Positions 7,040-22,117 of a stretch of 64,000 nt of DNA are shown here, one piece after another. The stretch lies in contig NZ_CP009281.1 of the NCBI RefSeq assembly GCF_000758585.1, positions 3,472,001 to 3,536,000 of the forward strand, in the 5' to 3' direction. Positions within the stretch are counted from its first letter, which is position 1. Every line of letters begins with the position of its first letter. The notes beneath the pieces are model-generated. The model had not been told where the DNA came from. It saw only the letters and a program-made list of their open reading frames with translations, and searched no databases. The stretch comes from Paenibacillus sp. FSL R5-0345. Lineage in GTDB: Bacteria > Bacillota > Bacilli > Paenibacillales > Paenibacillaceae. The translations under genes and the position numbers were made by a program.

Positions 7040-8626
7040 ATGCAACGTAAAGCGATTACATTTGCTATTCTGGCAGCAATGGTCGGTGTGGGAACGGTAT
7101 TGTCAGGATGTGGGGACAAAAAAGAGGTTGCATCGTCAGCTACGGGTAATTCACAAGGCCAGTCTAGTCCTTTTGAAACCAAATTGAAAATTTCGATGTT
7201 TAACCAAGGCACTTTCAATGCTGCCGCTCCGATTCCTCCCCGTGAAGAAGATATCCAACGCCAATTGTTGGAGAAAGCAGTAAATATCGACTTGGAAATG
7301 ATGATTCCTCAATCAGGTCAAGCAACGACTAAATTAAATACGCTCATAGCCGGAGGAGATATTCCAGATTTGATCTTCTTGAAGAGCCGGGCTGATCTTG
7401 CGCAATATTATGACCAAGGCGTTCTTGCGGATTTGACACCGTATCTGGATCAATTTCCTGAATTACAGAAACGTTTTAGCAACGACTCCTGGGAGGCGAT
7501 GTCCTATCAAGGAAAAACCATTGGGGTTCCAGGTTATGATAATGTAAATGGTATCAGTCGAAGCTTCTTCATTCGCAATGACTGGCTGAAAAATCTGAAT
7601 ATGGAAGTGCCAACCACACCTGACGAGTTATTCGAAGTTATGAAAGCCTTTACAGAGAAAGACCCGGACGGTAATGGCAAAAACGATACTTACGGATTCA
7701 TAGGCGGCATGAATAAAGAAGGCAATCTGCAAACCTACGGCTTCGATAGTTTGATGTGGATGTTTGGCGTCAATCCTCCATCAGCCATTGATGTGAAAGA
7801 CAATGAACCGGTGTTCCTTTATACTGACCCAAAAATGAAAGAGGCTCTCGCTTATATCAATAAAATGATGGAAGCCAAAATTGTTGATCCAGACTGGGTG
7901 ACAATGAATACTCCCGATTTGTTGGACCAAAAGTTATTTAAGGGTAAAGTTGGCTTCATGATAAGAGATGCACGCAGGCTGGAACCGGATTATCAGCAGA
8001 AAATGAAAGAAATCAGTGGAGAGGTGCCGGAATGGATCGTCATTCCTCCAATGATAGGTCCTTATGGTGATCAAATTGTTGAAAGAAAATCGTTCCAAGG
8101 CAATTCATGGGCGATATCCAAGAAAGCGGATAAGGACAAAATCATTCGGATCTTGTCCATGCTGAATTATCTCTTTACGGACAAAGAAGCATATCCGAAT
8201 TTTGCATACGGAATTAAAGGAATTCATTGGGATTTAGTGGACGGCAAGATCAAGAATAAAACCTCCGAAATATCAAAGGAAATGAAAGAAAAGTACCTAT
8301 GGGTTGACCATTATAGAATGCCGCGTCGTGGTGATGATGCTGAGTACTTCAGCTTCCAGAATCCTAAGACGGCAGAAGCTTTTGAGAATAATCAGAAATA
8401 CGTGGCGCCTACTTTGCCCGGGAATTTATTGACTGAAGACCCGAACGATACATTGGCAGCTGACCGCCAACGTTTCATTAATGAAAGTTTGGTCAAATTT
8501 ATGACAGGAAAAGATCCTCTTTCTAACTGGGAGAATTTCCTCAATACGTTGGATACCAAGTTTGACATGCAGAAATATAAGGACACAGTAATCAAACAAT
8601 TTAAAGAAGCGGGCTTAATCAAGTAA
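7040..8626 (+). CDS. Lipoprotein sugar-binding protein, LplA type
   Basis: 528 residues. A lipoprotein signal peptide ends in the lipobox L-S-G-C, with the modified cysteine near residue 24, so it is anchored outside the membrane. The mature part is an extracellular solute-binding protein of the large (about 500-residue) LplA/YtcQ type: TTKLNTLIAGGDIPDLIF near residue 95, DPDGNGKNDTYGF near 210 and a TGKDPLSNWENFLN segment near the C-terminus. The start has an AAAGGAGAGG site. Third gene of the transporter operon. The ligand cannot be told from sequence; the neighbouring enzymes point to a plant or bacterial polysaccharide fragment. Confidence 0.92.
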   Translation: MQRKAITFAILAAMVGVGTVLSGCGDKKEVASSATGNSQGQSSPFETKLKISMFNQGTFNAAAPIPPREEDIQRQLLEKAVNIDLEMMIPQSGQATTKLNTLIAGGDIPDLIFLKSRADLAQYYDQGVLADLTPYLDQFPELQKRFSNDSWEAMSYQGKTIGVPGYDNVNGISRSFFIRNDWLKNLNMEVPTTPDELFEVMKAFTEKDPDGNGKNDTYGFIGGMNKEGNLQTYGFDSLMWMFGVNPPSAIDVKDNEPVFLYTDPKMKEALAYINKMMEAKIVDPDWVTMNTPDLLDQKLFKGKVGFMIRDARRLEPDYQQKMKEISGEVPEWIVIPPMIGPYGDQIVERKSFQGNSWAISKKADKDKIIRILSMLNYLFTDKEAYPNFAYGIKGIHWDLVDGKIKNKTSEISKEMKEKYLWVDHYRMPRRGDDAEYFSFQNPKTAEAFENNQKYVAPTLPGNLLTEDPNDTLAADRQRFINESLVKFMTGKDPLSNWENFLNTLDTKFDMQKYKDTVIKQFKEAGLIK

Positions 8627-8634
8627 ATCAAGTA

Positions 8635-8673
8635 GAAACGGCTTCGGCGTCCTTTTAAAGGACGGTACCGTTT
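8635..8673. repeat. REP-like palindrome, copy 1
   Basis: GAAACGG...CCGTTTC encloses GTCCTTT-T-AAAGGAC. The same words (GGACG..., GCGTTTCTTCTT) recur inverted at 8836-8866 and in part at 15904-15930. Directly downstream of the transporter operon, so it could also work in 3'-end formation. Confidence 0.55.
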
Positions 8674-8731
8674 CAGCGAGAAAGATAAGGAACATTTATG
8701 CGCGAAGCATATAAATTCTTAACTTTTAAAC

Positions 8732-8763
8732 AAAGAGAGTGGCTATAAATAGCCCCTCTCTTT
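8732..8763 (+). terminator. Hairpin after the transporter operon
   Basis: AAAGAGAG-T-GGCTAT / ATAGCC-C-CTCTCTTT with a two-base loop. There is a short T-run only. Probable terminator or mRNA-end hairpin. Confidence 0.55.
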
Positions 8764-8817
8764 ATTGAAATATATGAGAGTGTAAGCTTTACTTTATACT
8801 TTCTCCTTCTATTTTTC

Positions 8818-8864
8818 GAAGAAACGCTTATCGTTCTTAAAAAGGACGCCGAAGGCGTTTCTTC
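8818..8864. repeat. REP-like palindrome, copy 2
   Basis: GAAGAAACGC (8818-8827) and GCGTTTCTTC (8855-8864) are perfect inverted arms around AAGGACGCCGAAG. It lies just before the sensor kinase gene. Confidence 0.5.
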
Positions 8865-8914
8865 TTATCATATGCTATTATTTGTTTAATACAGATTTAA
8901 AAGGAAGATGATAG

Positions 8915-10654
8915 ATGCGAAGAAGAATCAGCTTGCCTTTAAAATTATTTTTTATCGTTTTTGCATTTGTATTAAGCTGCATAATCTTGATAAGTCAATT
9001 GTCTTATCACTATGTCCAAAAGGAAATAAGAAAAACTGACATTTATTACACTAACCAAATACTAGACAAGGTAGATCAGTATTTCACAGTTAATTTTTCC
9101 TCCTTTCAGACGATCTTGTTCTCGGTCGAAACATCGGTGAAAGCCAACATTGACAATACAGAAGTGATTAAAAAGCAATTAAGAGAGCTGTATGAACTCA
9201 ATAGTAATTACGTCAGTAATATTTATTTGATCAAAAGCGATTTATCCATTCTAGGCGGGAGTACACCTACCCGAATATTCGATGAACCTTTAGCTGAAAG
9301 AGAACCTTTGTTTAATGCGGCTGACAAGAATAGAAGGACTACATTTGTCAGTGATCCTTACAAATCTAAATATTCCGGCTGGACAGTTACGATGGTTCGA
9401 TATCTGAACAGTGCTCCGTTTCCTATGGCCATTGCTGTAGATTTGGATCTAAATGCCATTGAAGAAACCTTGTTCAAGATTAATAAAAAAGAACAAATGG
9501 ATTTGGCTCTAATCACCGCATCGGGAAAAATCATTGCCGGATTTTCGGAAAATAAAGGACCCATGAATATTCAAGATCATACTTTTTCAATCGGTGAAAC
9601 GTCAGCGGAACAAATTCTGGATACTACAGAAACAAGCCTTCAACTACATACCAAGGATGGTATTCCAGTCTCCCTTCTGAAAAAACCCACTGAGAAATTC
9701 AACTGGACCATCATCTCGATCAACGATGAATCACGCTTGAAAGCTGCTTTGTCCAGATTGGAAACCTATTATATCGGGCTTCTAGCTGCAGGTCTTCTCT
9801 TAAGTCTGTTCATTTCCTTTTTTATTGCTAAATATATAAGGACCCCTCTCTATGCGCTCAAAACAAAAATGAAGCGGGTGGAGCAAGGCCTCCTCACAAC
9901 TACAATATCGATTAACCGAAACGATGAGTTTGGAGATCTCTCCCGAGCATTCGATCGTATGCTGCATCAAATTGTGGAACTGATACGGGGAGCAGAGCTA
10001 CATAATGAACTTGAGCGGAAGCTTGAAATCCAAGTGCTTCAGTCTCAAATAAACCCTCATTTTCTGTATAATACGCTTGGTTCTATCAGCAATGTCATAC
10101 GACTTGGACAAATAGAGAAAGTAGATGTGGTGATCGAGTCTCTCATTTCAATATTGGAATATGGGATAGCTGATGCTTCGGAGAAGGTATCACTACGTCA
10201 GGAATTGCAAAATGTATCGGACTATATCGCAATCCAGAACATCCGTTATAACAGGAACTTCCACTTGATTGAAAATATCGAAGCAGATTTAATAGATTTC
10301 CCAGTTTTTCGAATGCTGCTGCAGCCCCTTGTGGAGAATAGTATCTTCCATGGTTATAACGGAGGGGGGATCGAAGGCCCTATTACTATTCATGCGTACA
10401 AGGAGGGCGGCATCGTCATCATAGAAGTAGTGGATCAAGGCGAGGGAATTCCAACTGATAAAATAAAGCATATTTTGATATCAGAACCGAGTGATGTGGA
10501 AGTGAAAAGGAAAAGAATCGGGTTAAATAATATTCATGACCGAATCAGACTTCACTACGGTGAACAGTTCGGGCTCCAAATCATAAGCATACCTAAGGAA
10601 ATAACCCGTGTTCAAGCCTTATTCCCAGCAGGCTCGTTTAAAGGAGATGCATGA
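8915..10654 (+). CDS. Sensor histidine kinase, YesM type
   Basis: 579 residues. Two membrane segments (about 10-28 and 288-308) flank a large extracellular Cache-type sensor domain. A HAMP linker follows at about 310-362. The His_kinase domain has the phosphoacceptor in QINPHFLYNTL near residue 381. The ATPase domain shows the N-box LVENSIFHGY near 472, DQGEGIP near 507, and IGLNNIHDRIRLHYG at the end. This is the YesM/LytS-like class typical of carbohydrate two-component systems. It overlaps the response regulator gene by 4 bases. It probably senses the sugar handled by the adjacent transporter. Confidence 0.93.
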   Translation: MRRRISLPLKLFFIVFAFVLSCIILISQLSYHYVQKEIRKTDIYYTNQILDKVDQYFTVNFSSFQTILFSVETSVKANIDNTEVIKKQLRELYELNSNYVSNIYLIKSDLSILGGSTPTRIFDEPLAEREPLFNAADKNRRTTFVSDPYKSKYSGWTVTMVRYLNSAPFPMAIAVDLDLNAIEETLFKINKKEQMDLALITASGKIIAGFSENKGPMNIQDHTFSIGETSAEQILDTTETSLQLHTKDGIPVSLLKKPTEKFNWTIISINDESRLKAALSRLETYYIGLLAAGLLLSLFISFFIAKYIRTPLYALKTKMKRVEQGLLTTTISINRNDEFGDLSRAFDRMLHQIVELIRGAELHNELERKLEIQVLQSQINPHFLYNTLGSISNVIRLGQIEKVDVVIESLISILEYGIADASEKVSLRQELQNVSDYIAIQNIRYNRNFHLIENIEADLIDFPVFRMLLQPLVENSIFHGYNGGGIEGPITIHAYKEGGIVIIEVVDQGEGIPTDKIKHILISEPSDVEVKRKRIGLNNIHDRIRLHYGEQFGLQIISIPKEITRVQALFPAGSFKGDA

Positions 10655-12276
10655 TGGTGAGAGACTACACCTGCTTCATTGTTGACGACGAAGATCTAAT
10701 CATTCAGAGATTGGAATTGTTTTTTAACGAACTCTCCCATAGGGATAAGCGATTTCATTTAGTGGGAAAAGCGAATAATGGGCTGAAGGGGACAGAGGAG
10801 ATAGAGAAGCTTAAGCCGGATATCGTGATATCTGATATCGTTATGCCGCGAATGGATGGAATTTCCATGATTGAGCAGCTAAAACCAAAGCTTCCCCATA
10901 CCCAATACATTCTTTTGACCGCCTATTCATCCTTTGAATACGCCCAGAGAGCGATTCAAACCAACGTATTGGAGTACATTGTTAAGGTTCCGCTCAGGGA
11001 AGCAGATTTAGATCGCGCTTTAGATAAGGCAGCCGGGATTTTAAATGAGGTTAAGAAAAAAGAAGCGGAATTTCAATCGTTAAACGTATCCGTACTTGAA
11101 AATAAATATAGAGTCCGCAAGCAATTTTTTAACGAGCTTATCAGAGGCGAAATTCCTTCTCATCGGGCATCGGATTTTGCCAATCGCATGCAATTCCATT
11201 TCTTTGAAGCGAACTACTGCTGCTTCATTGTTGAAATGAATCTGTATGAAAGTTTCCGAAACGATTATTCAGCGTCTGATCAAAACATCTTGAAATATGC
11301 GATTACGAATATAATTGAAGAAACTGTGGTGAACGGTGGCAGAGGTGTAGCTGCGGATCTATCCGATAATCGTTTTATTGGTTTTCTTTCCTGGGAAAAT
11401 AATCGCAGCGATATGGACACGGAATTTGCTTGCCATTCATTGGGCAGTCAGATTGTTTCCCATTTACATCAATATTTGAATCAAAGGGTATCCGTAGCTT
11501 TTGGAGGTCCGCACCGAGGGTGGGAATCCATCAAACAAGCTTATATGGAAGCTAATAACGTGAGTGAGGATTTCTACTATCATGAAGAGAAAGTAGTCAA
11601 AACACCCATGCATCGGTTCCATTACCGTAATGACAAAAAGGAGGACTTTCAACTGAAACTGGCTGATTTTCTCACATGGTTACAAAGGAAAGCTTCCAAG
11701 GAAGCGCTGGAGAAAGAACTCTCTGCTTTAAAACAATTTGTGATGGATTATAAAATTCATAAGTCCATCATTGCACCTATGCTTCAAGGCTTGTACAGAG
11801 ACATAACTGCGAAATTTAAATCGGGGAACTCGTTGACCACGGATGCATCAGAGTTTCCCCTAAAATTCATGACATTTCGGGAGCAACTTGCCTATATTGG
11901 CGACTTCACATTCGAATATGTACACGCTGGCCAACTTTTACATCGTATAGAAATCATGAGTGCTATGCGGTTTATAGAGAAAAATCTGAAACAGAGATTA
12001 ACGCTCGAGGCGATTGCGGAGGAAGTGAATTTAGCTCCATCGTATTTTAGCAGCTTATTCAAAAAAACAATGAATGAGGGCGTTATCAGCTACATCAACC
12101 GCAAAAAAATTCACTTAGCTCTCGAGCTATTAAATGTTCAGGATTATTCTATATTGGAATTGTGCGAGGAAGTAGGAATTGTGAATGAAGGTTATTTTTG
12201 CAAATTATTTAAAGAATATACGGGTGATACGCCTAAGCAATATCGGATAAAAATGACACGGTATGAATCCAAATAA
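10651..12276 (+). CDS. AraC-type response regulator, YesN type
   Basis: 541 residues. The receiver domain covers about residues 5-125, with the acidic patch VDDED and the phosphorylated aspartate in PDIVISDIVMPRMDG near residue 62. The linker region carries no obvious domain. The C-terminal AraC helix-turn-helix pair covers about 440-540 (RLTLEAIAEEVNLAPSYFSS and YSILELCEEVGIVNEGYFCK, then GDTPKQYR). Cognate partner of the kinase at 8915, with overlapping genes. Probable activator of the transporter operon and of the large secreted enzyme gene through the shared element at 5050 and 15932. Confidence 0.93.
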   Translation: MMVRDYTCFIVDDEDLIIQRLELFFNELSHRDKRFHLVGKANNGLKGTEEIEKLKPDIVISDIVMPRMDGISMIEQLKPKLPHTQYILLTAYSSFEYAQRAIQTNVLEYIVKVPLREADLDRALDKAAGILNEVKKKEAEFQSLNVSVLENKYRVRKQFFNELIRGEIPSHRASDFANRMQFHFFEANYCCFIVEMNLYESFRNDYSASDQNILKYAITNIIEETVVNGGRGVAADLSDNRFIGFLSWENNRSDMDTEFACHSLGSQIVSHLHQYLNQRVSVAFGGPHRGWESIKQAYMEANNVSEDFYYHEEKVVKTPMHRFHYRNDKKEDFQLKLADFLTWLQRKASKEALEKELSALKQFVMDYKIHKSIIAPMLQGLYRDITAKFKSGNSLTTDASEFPLKFMTFREQLAYIGDFTFEYVHAGQLLHRIEIMSAMRFIEKNLKQRLTLEAIAEEVNLAPSYFSSLFKKTMNEGVISYINRKKIHLALELLNVQDYSILELCEEVGIVNEGYFCKLFKEYTGDTPKQYRIKMTRYESK

Positions 12277-12375
12277 GGTTGCAAAAAATGTATAAATTTC
12301 TCGCGAAATCGTGTAAAAAAAAGGGCATCAAAAGGCTTACCATGATAGAAGGATCTAATCATGGAGGTTATCAAA

Positions 12376-14592
12376 ATGGAGCTTATTAAAGCAGATGTAA
12401 CCGTCGTAGGCGGAGGTATTGCTGGGATATGCGCTGCCATTGCTGCCGCACGCCAAGGGCTGCAGGTTTCACTTATTAATGATCGGCCGGTTCTTGGAGG
12501 AAATGCGAGCAGCGAGGTCCGAGTTCATATCAACGGGTCAGCATATCTCGGAAACAGTCCATCCTATTATGCACGCGAGGGCGGATTGGTGGAAGAACTC
12601 AAGTTGAAGATTTTTCACTATAATCCGTTATACAACAAGAAGCTTATGCTTTCGCTTTCGGATACGGTCTTGTTGGATATGGTTTATGCTGAGCCTAACA
12701 TTTCTCTGTTTCTGAATACATGCGTGCATGAAACGGGCATGGAGAAAGGCAGAATTAAATGGGTCGAGGGCCTTCAACTGGCTTCCGAAAGAAAATTTCG
12801 TTTCGAAAGCCAAATCTACATCGATTGCTCCGGAGATGGAGTTGTCGGATATCAAGCAGGTGCTCTCTTCCGCTGGGGGAGAGAAGCGAAGCATGAATAC
12901 AAGGAAGAATTGGCTCCTGAAGTGGCGGACCATTACACCATGGGCGATACGATCCTGTTTCAAGCCCGTGACGTAGAGTATTCCGTTCCATTCAAAAGGC
13001 CTGGCTTTGCGTATGATATTACGAAGTTGGCTTTTTTCGATAGTATCAGAAAAGGCTTAAACCATCGGGCTTTACCAAGAAAAATCAATGGGCTTGGCGG
13101 ATTGTGGTGGCTGGAATATGGTGGACATATGGATATTATCAAGAATAATGAAGACATCGCATTGGAACTGCGGAAATTGGTGTACGGGATTTGGGATTAT
13201 ATCAAAAATAGCGGCGAATTTGATGATGTAGACAATCTCATCTTGGATTATGTATGCCCGATTCCTGGAAAGCGGGAGTCGAGGCGGTTCATAGGGGACC
13301 ACATGTTGTCTCAGAACGATCTTACAGCAAAGCCGCATTTCGAAGATGCAGTATCCGTCGGTGGATGGTATATGGATTTACATGCGAATAAGGGCATCTA
13401 CGATGAGGGGCCAGCTACAGCATGGAATTTCGTGCCAGGATTGTACAATATCCCTTTCCGCAGTTTATATTCACGAAATATTCCTAATCTCATGTTTGCT
13501 GGTCGCAACATAAGTGCTACCCATGTGGCTTTCGGATCTACTAGGGTAATGGCAACCTGCGGTTGTATGGGGCAGGCGGTTGGAACGGCTGCTTTTTTAT
13601 GCTTGAAATATGATATAGACCCCGCAGCCATAATCGAATCTCATATGGAGGAGCTTCAGGGGCTGCTGCTTCGAGATGGCCAAACGATTGTAGGGCTTCA
13701 AGAGGAATTGAATCCTTACTTCGCTGACGGATTAACTATTCGTGCATCGTCTCAGCGCAGCTATGATAATCTTCATCCAACCGAACAGATTTCCTTGGAG
13801 AAAGGGTTATGTTTGGTTTTGCCGATTCAGACATCCGTGGCTGAAAGTGTACGGATCAAAATTAAAAATAGGTCCGAGCATTCGGAAACTTTGCATGTGA
13901 AGCTGTTTGGCGGGGAACGTAAAGAAAACTACATTCCTACCAGCGAGTTGAAAGATTACCGCTTGGTTATTGCTGCCGGTCATGACGACTGGATTACGCT
14001 AAACTTGGGCTGCAAGAAACCGGCTGACGACAAAATCTACATCGTATTGGAAGGAACGACGAGCCTTGCCGTCTACGGCAACGAAGAAAAAATAACAGGA
14101 GCGGTCAGCTTCCATTATAGGCCGGAAGAGCCGTCCAGGCTGAAAAAATTCAATAAGAGCATTTGCTTCAAGGATCTGTTACCGTCACAGAGTATGTATA
14201 ATCCCGAGAATGTCGTCAACGGCTTCTCCAGACCTTATGGTCTACCGAACGGCTGGATTTCTGAACGTACGGAAGAACAGGAATGGTTGGAATTCTGTTT
14301 TGCAAGCCCCAAAAATGTAGACGAAATCCATCTTGTTTTCAATTCACAGTTGGATTTGGAGCATTTCAACGACCCGATCGAGTCCCTTATCCAAGATTAT
14401 GATATGAGCTTGACCTTAGAAGACGGAACCGAGAGGACAATCATAACTCGTGGGAATTATCTCACGTTGAATAAACATAAGGTGGATGCGAAACGTGTAA
14501 CCCGAATCCGGATTAATTTCTGCGCAACGTATGGTTCGCCTTATTTTGAAGTGTTTGCAGTAAAATTGTTTGCTCCTAAAATTGATAAATGA
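12376..14592 (+). CDS. FAD-dependent oxidoreductase (FAD_oxidored family)
   Basis: 738 residues from the ATG at 12376, chosen because GGAGG at 12363-12367 sits 8 bases before it; an in-frame ATG at 12361 would contain that site. The dinucleotide-binding motif VVGGGIAGICAAIAAARQG is at the N-terminus, followed by NDRPVLGGNASSEVR, typical of FAD-dependent proteins of the FAD_oxidored group found in polysaccharide-use loci. A GDGVVGYQAGALFRWGRE segment follows, and MFAGRNISATHVAFGSTRVM precedes a C-terminal beta-rich extension (about 450-738). No signal peptide, so cytoplasmic. The substrate is probably an imported sugar derivative. Next gene overlaps or abuts. Confidence 0.85.
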   Translation: MELIKADVTVVGGGIAGICAAIAAARQGLQVSLINDRPVLGGNASSEVRVHINGSAYLGNSPSYYAREGGLVEELKLKIFHYNPLYNKKLMLSLSDTVLLDMVYAEPNISLFLNTCVHETGMEKGRIKWVEGLQLASERKFRFESQIYIDCSGDGVVGYQAGALFRWGREAKHEYKEELAPEVADHYTMGDTILFQARDVEYSVPFKRPGFAYDITKLAFFDSIRKGLNHRALPRKINGLGGLWWLEYGGHMDIIKNNEDIALELRKLVYGIWDYIKNSGEFDDVDNLILDYVCPIPGKRESRRFIGDHMLSQNDLTAKPHFEDAVSVGGWYMDLHANKGIYDEGPATAWNFVPGLYNIPFRSLYSRNIPNLMFAGRNISATHVAFGSTRVMATCGCMGQAVGTAAFLCLKYDIDPAAIIESHMEELQGLLLRDGQTIVGLQEELNPYFADGLTIRASSQRSYDNLHPTEQISLEKGLCLVLPIQTSVAESVRIKIKNRSEHSETLHVKLFGGERKENYIPTSELKDYRLVIAAGHDDWITLNLGCKKPADDKIYIVLEGTTSLAVYGNEEKITGAVSFHYRPEEPSRLKKFNKSICFKDLLPSQSMYNPENVVNGFSRPYGLPNGWISERTEEQEWLEFCFASPKNVDEIHLVFNSQLDLEHFNDPIESLIQDYDMSLTLEDGTERTIITRGNYLTLNKHKVDAKRVTRIRINFCATYGSPYFEVFAVKLFAPKIDK

Positions 14593-14609
14593 GGTCAGGT
14601 GAAGTCACA

Positions 14610-15818
14610 ATGAAGGAATTATTCCCTCGTAATGGGCTCCCCAATATAATTCAGAAATTGGAAAATGGGGATACCGTAACAATCGTCTATTTCGGCGGCA
14701 GTAATACTCGTTCTGAAGGCTACAGGGTCATGACGGCGGATTGGCTTCGTGAGAAATATCCTAAGGCGGATATCCGCTCTGTGAATGCAGGCATTAATGG
14801 GACAGGATCGGATTTGGGCTGTGCCCGTTTGGAGACAGATGTACTGCGTCATCGGCCTGATCTAGTATTTGTTGAATTTGTCGGTAACGATGGCGGAGAT
14901 CCCGAATCCAAGGCGCGGATCGAAGGGATTGTCCGTCAGATCCGCAAGCGGAGCCGGTTTACCGATATCCTGTTCGTTTATACGCTGAAGGAGCGGGATG
15001 TGGCCTTATTTCAATCTGGGGAATACCAGAAGGGGGCTCTAATGCAAGAGGAAGTGGCCGACTATTATGGTATTCCTTCGATTCATCTGGGCGTAGCGGT
15101 CAGTCACTTGGTGTCGGAGGGAAAACTTGTTTTCACCTCAAGGGAAGACGTGTCCATTTCTGGAGCCGTTGTTTTTACACATGATTCGATCCATCCGACT
15201 ATTCCCGAAGGCCACCAGATTTACACGGATACGATCACCCGGTCATTTGAGGCCATTATCGAACTCAGAGTTCATCAGGGAAGGTTAGTACATCACTTAC
15301 CTCAGAATCCGTTGGTTCCGGCTAATCCTTGGGAGTATGCGACCATGCTGTCACTGGATAGTCTTACTACTTTTTCCGCAGAATGGTCTTACATGACGCC
15401 CGATGAATCTGCTTTAGTGCGCGAGTACAATTGGTTGTTCCCCGGCCTATGGCGAGCAGTCGATCCTGGAGAGGCTATCACGGTGCAGTTCGAGGGCACC
15501 CATATCGGGTTATTCGATATCGGGGGGCCTGATTCTGGCAGATTGAAGGTGTCGGTGGATGGTGGGGAACCCTTTATTATCGATCGATTCACACTACACA
15601 ACGATCATAATCGAAATCAGTATGTATTCTTGCCGGAGCTCCCGAATGGAAAACATACGGTTCGCTTTGAAATCGATACCGAGAAGACAGACAAAGCGGC
15701 CGTGTTTGAAGCATGCGGCAATGAAAGAAGTAGAGAGCACGTTAGGCAGCATCCAGATTGGTATGATCAAACGGTGATTCAGCTTGGGAAGTTGTTATTA
15801 GTGCAGCCGCCATTATAA
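14610..15818 (+). CDS. SGNH/GDSL-family hydrolase (probable carbohydrate esterase)
   Basis: 402 residues from the ATG at 14610 with AGGTGA 7 bases upstream; an ATG at 14589 overlapping the previous stop is the alternative. SGNH blocks: FGGSNT (block I serine) near residue 26, NAGINGTGS (block II glycine) near 57, VEFVGND (block III asparagine) near 88, and HPTIPEGH (block V, DxxH region) near 191. The C-terminal ~150 residues are a beta-sandwich-like domain. No signal peptide. Co-transcribed with the FAD-dependent oxidoreductase. It probably removes acyl groups from imported oligosaccharides; the substrate is inference. Confidence 0.85.
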   Translation: MKELFPRNGLPNIIQKLENGDTVTIVYFGGSNTRSEGYRVMTADWLREKYPKADIRSVNAGINGTGSDLGCARLETDVLRHRPDLVFVEFVGNDGGDPESKARIEGIVRQIRKRSRFTDILFVYTLKERDVALFQSGEYQKGALMQEEVADYYGIPSIHLGVAVSHLVSEGKLVFTSREDVSISGAVVFTHDSIHPTIPEGHQIYTDTITRSFEAIIELRVHQGRLVHHLPQNPLVPANPWEYATMLSLDSLTTFSAEWSYMTPDESALVREYNWLFPGLWRAVDPGEAITVQFEGTHIGLFDIGGPDSGRLKVSVDGGEPFIIDRFTLHNDHNRNQYVFLPELPNGKHTVRFEIDTEKTDKAAVFEACGNERSREHVRQHPDWYDQTVIQLGKLLLVQPPL

Positions 15819-15846
15819 TTAATCATTAGGATTTGTACAATTGGTA

Positions 15847-15904
15847 GACCTACATCATAACTGACTGCAGTTGAGCGGGCAGCTATGATGTAGGTCTCTT
15901 TTTT
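15847..15904 (+). terminator. Rho-independent terminator after the SGNH gene
   Basis: Stem GACCTACATCATA / TATGATGTAGGTC (13 pairs) with a long loop, followed by TCTTTTTT. Confidence 0.8.
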
Positions 15905-15930
15905 AAAGGACGACAAAGTCGTTTCTTCTT
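15904..15930. repeat. REP-like element, partial copy 3
   Basis: TAAAGGACGACAAAGTCGTTTCTTCTT repeats the layout of 8836-8866 (GGACG, small hairpin, GTTTCTTCTT) with a changed stem (ACGAC/GTCGT). Confidence 0.5.
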
Positions 15931-15931
15931 G

Positions 15932-15995
15932 CTTAAAATCTTATAAGAAATTCTTAAAATCAAAGAAATTTCACAGTTCTGTAACATGCTATGAT
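15932..15995 (+). promoter_or_regulatory. Promoter with shared AraC-type element, golvesin-domain enzyme gene
   Basis: The element at 15932-15971 matches 5050-5089 in all but a few positions. A TG-C-TATGAT extended -10 box (TATGAT 15990-15995) begins 58 bases after the element's first base, as at the transporter promoter. This is strong internal evidence for co-regulation. Confidence 0.72.
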
Positions 15996-16017
15996 AAAAC
16001 CGACAAAGCGGGCTTAA

Positions 16018-21723
<5,706 letters not shown>

Positions 21724-21730
21724 ACCTATG

Positions 21731-21768
21731 AGCTGAGTGGATGAGAACGATCCATTCGGCTTTTTTAT
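21731..21768 (+). terminator. Rho-independent terminator after the golvesin-domain gene
   Basis: AGC-GA-TGGAT / ATCCA-TC-GCT stem with a GAGAACG loop, followed by six T. Confidence 0.75.
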
Positions 21769-22117
21769 TTCTTGGAATTTAGTATTGAACTATGTTGTTG
21801 CGAACGATAAATCGAACTATTTTCGCCATGCCTAGGTGTTTGTGAATAAAATTAAAAATTAATATTCATTAATAAAAGCGTTTATACCAAACGACAGTTT
21901 CTTTATAAGATATTGATCCCCTAGCACACACAAATTGCAAACTAGGACTGTTTTTCACAAGTCAAATTTGTTCTAATTCAGTCTAAATAAGCGCTTACAT
22001 TAGGGGTTAGCTAAACTTACAATTATGTCTAACCATTTAAATTTGGAATCTTCTCCTACAACGGGGACGAATGTCACTGCCATAGGCTTTGGTTGAATTT
22101 TAGAAAAGGGGGGCGTC
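21769..22117. other. Intergenic region upstream of the SurA-like gene
   Basis: AT-rich, no gene seen. It contains a cre-like palindromic site (21986-22000) and presumably the promoter of the two-gene unit starting at 22118. Confidence 0.4.
21986..22000 (-). promoter_or_regulatory. Candidate cre-like site
   Basis: On the minus strand ATGTAAGCGCTTATT fits the CcpA consensus except for one fixed C. The AAGCGCTT core is palindromic. It lies about 120 bases upstream of the SurA-like gene. Confidence 0.45.
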
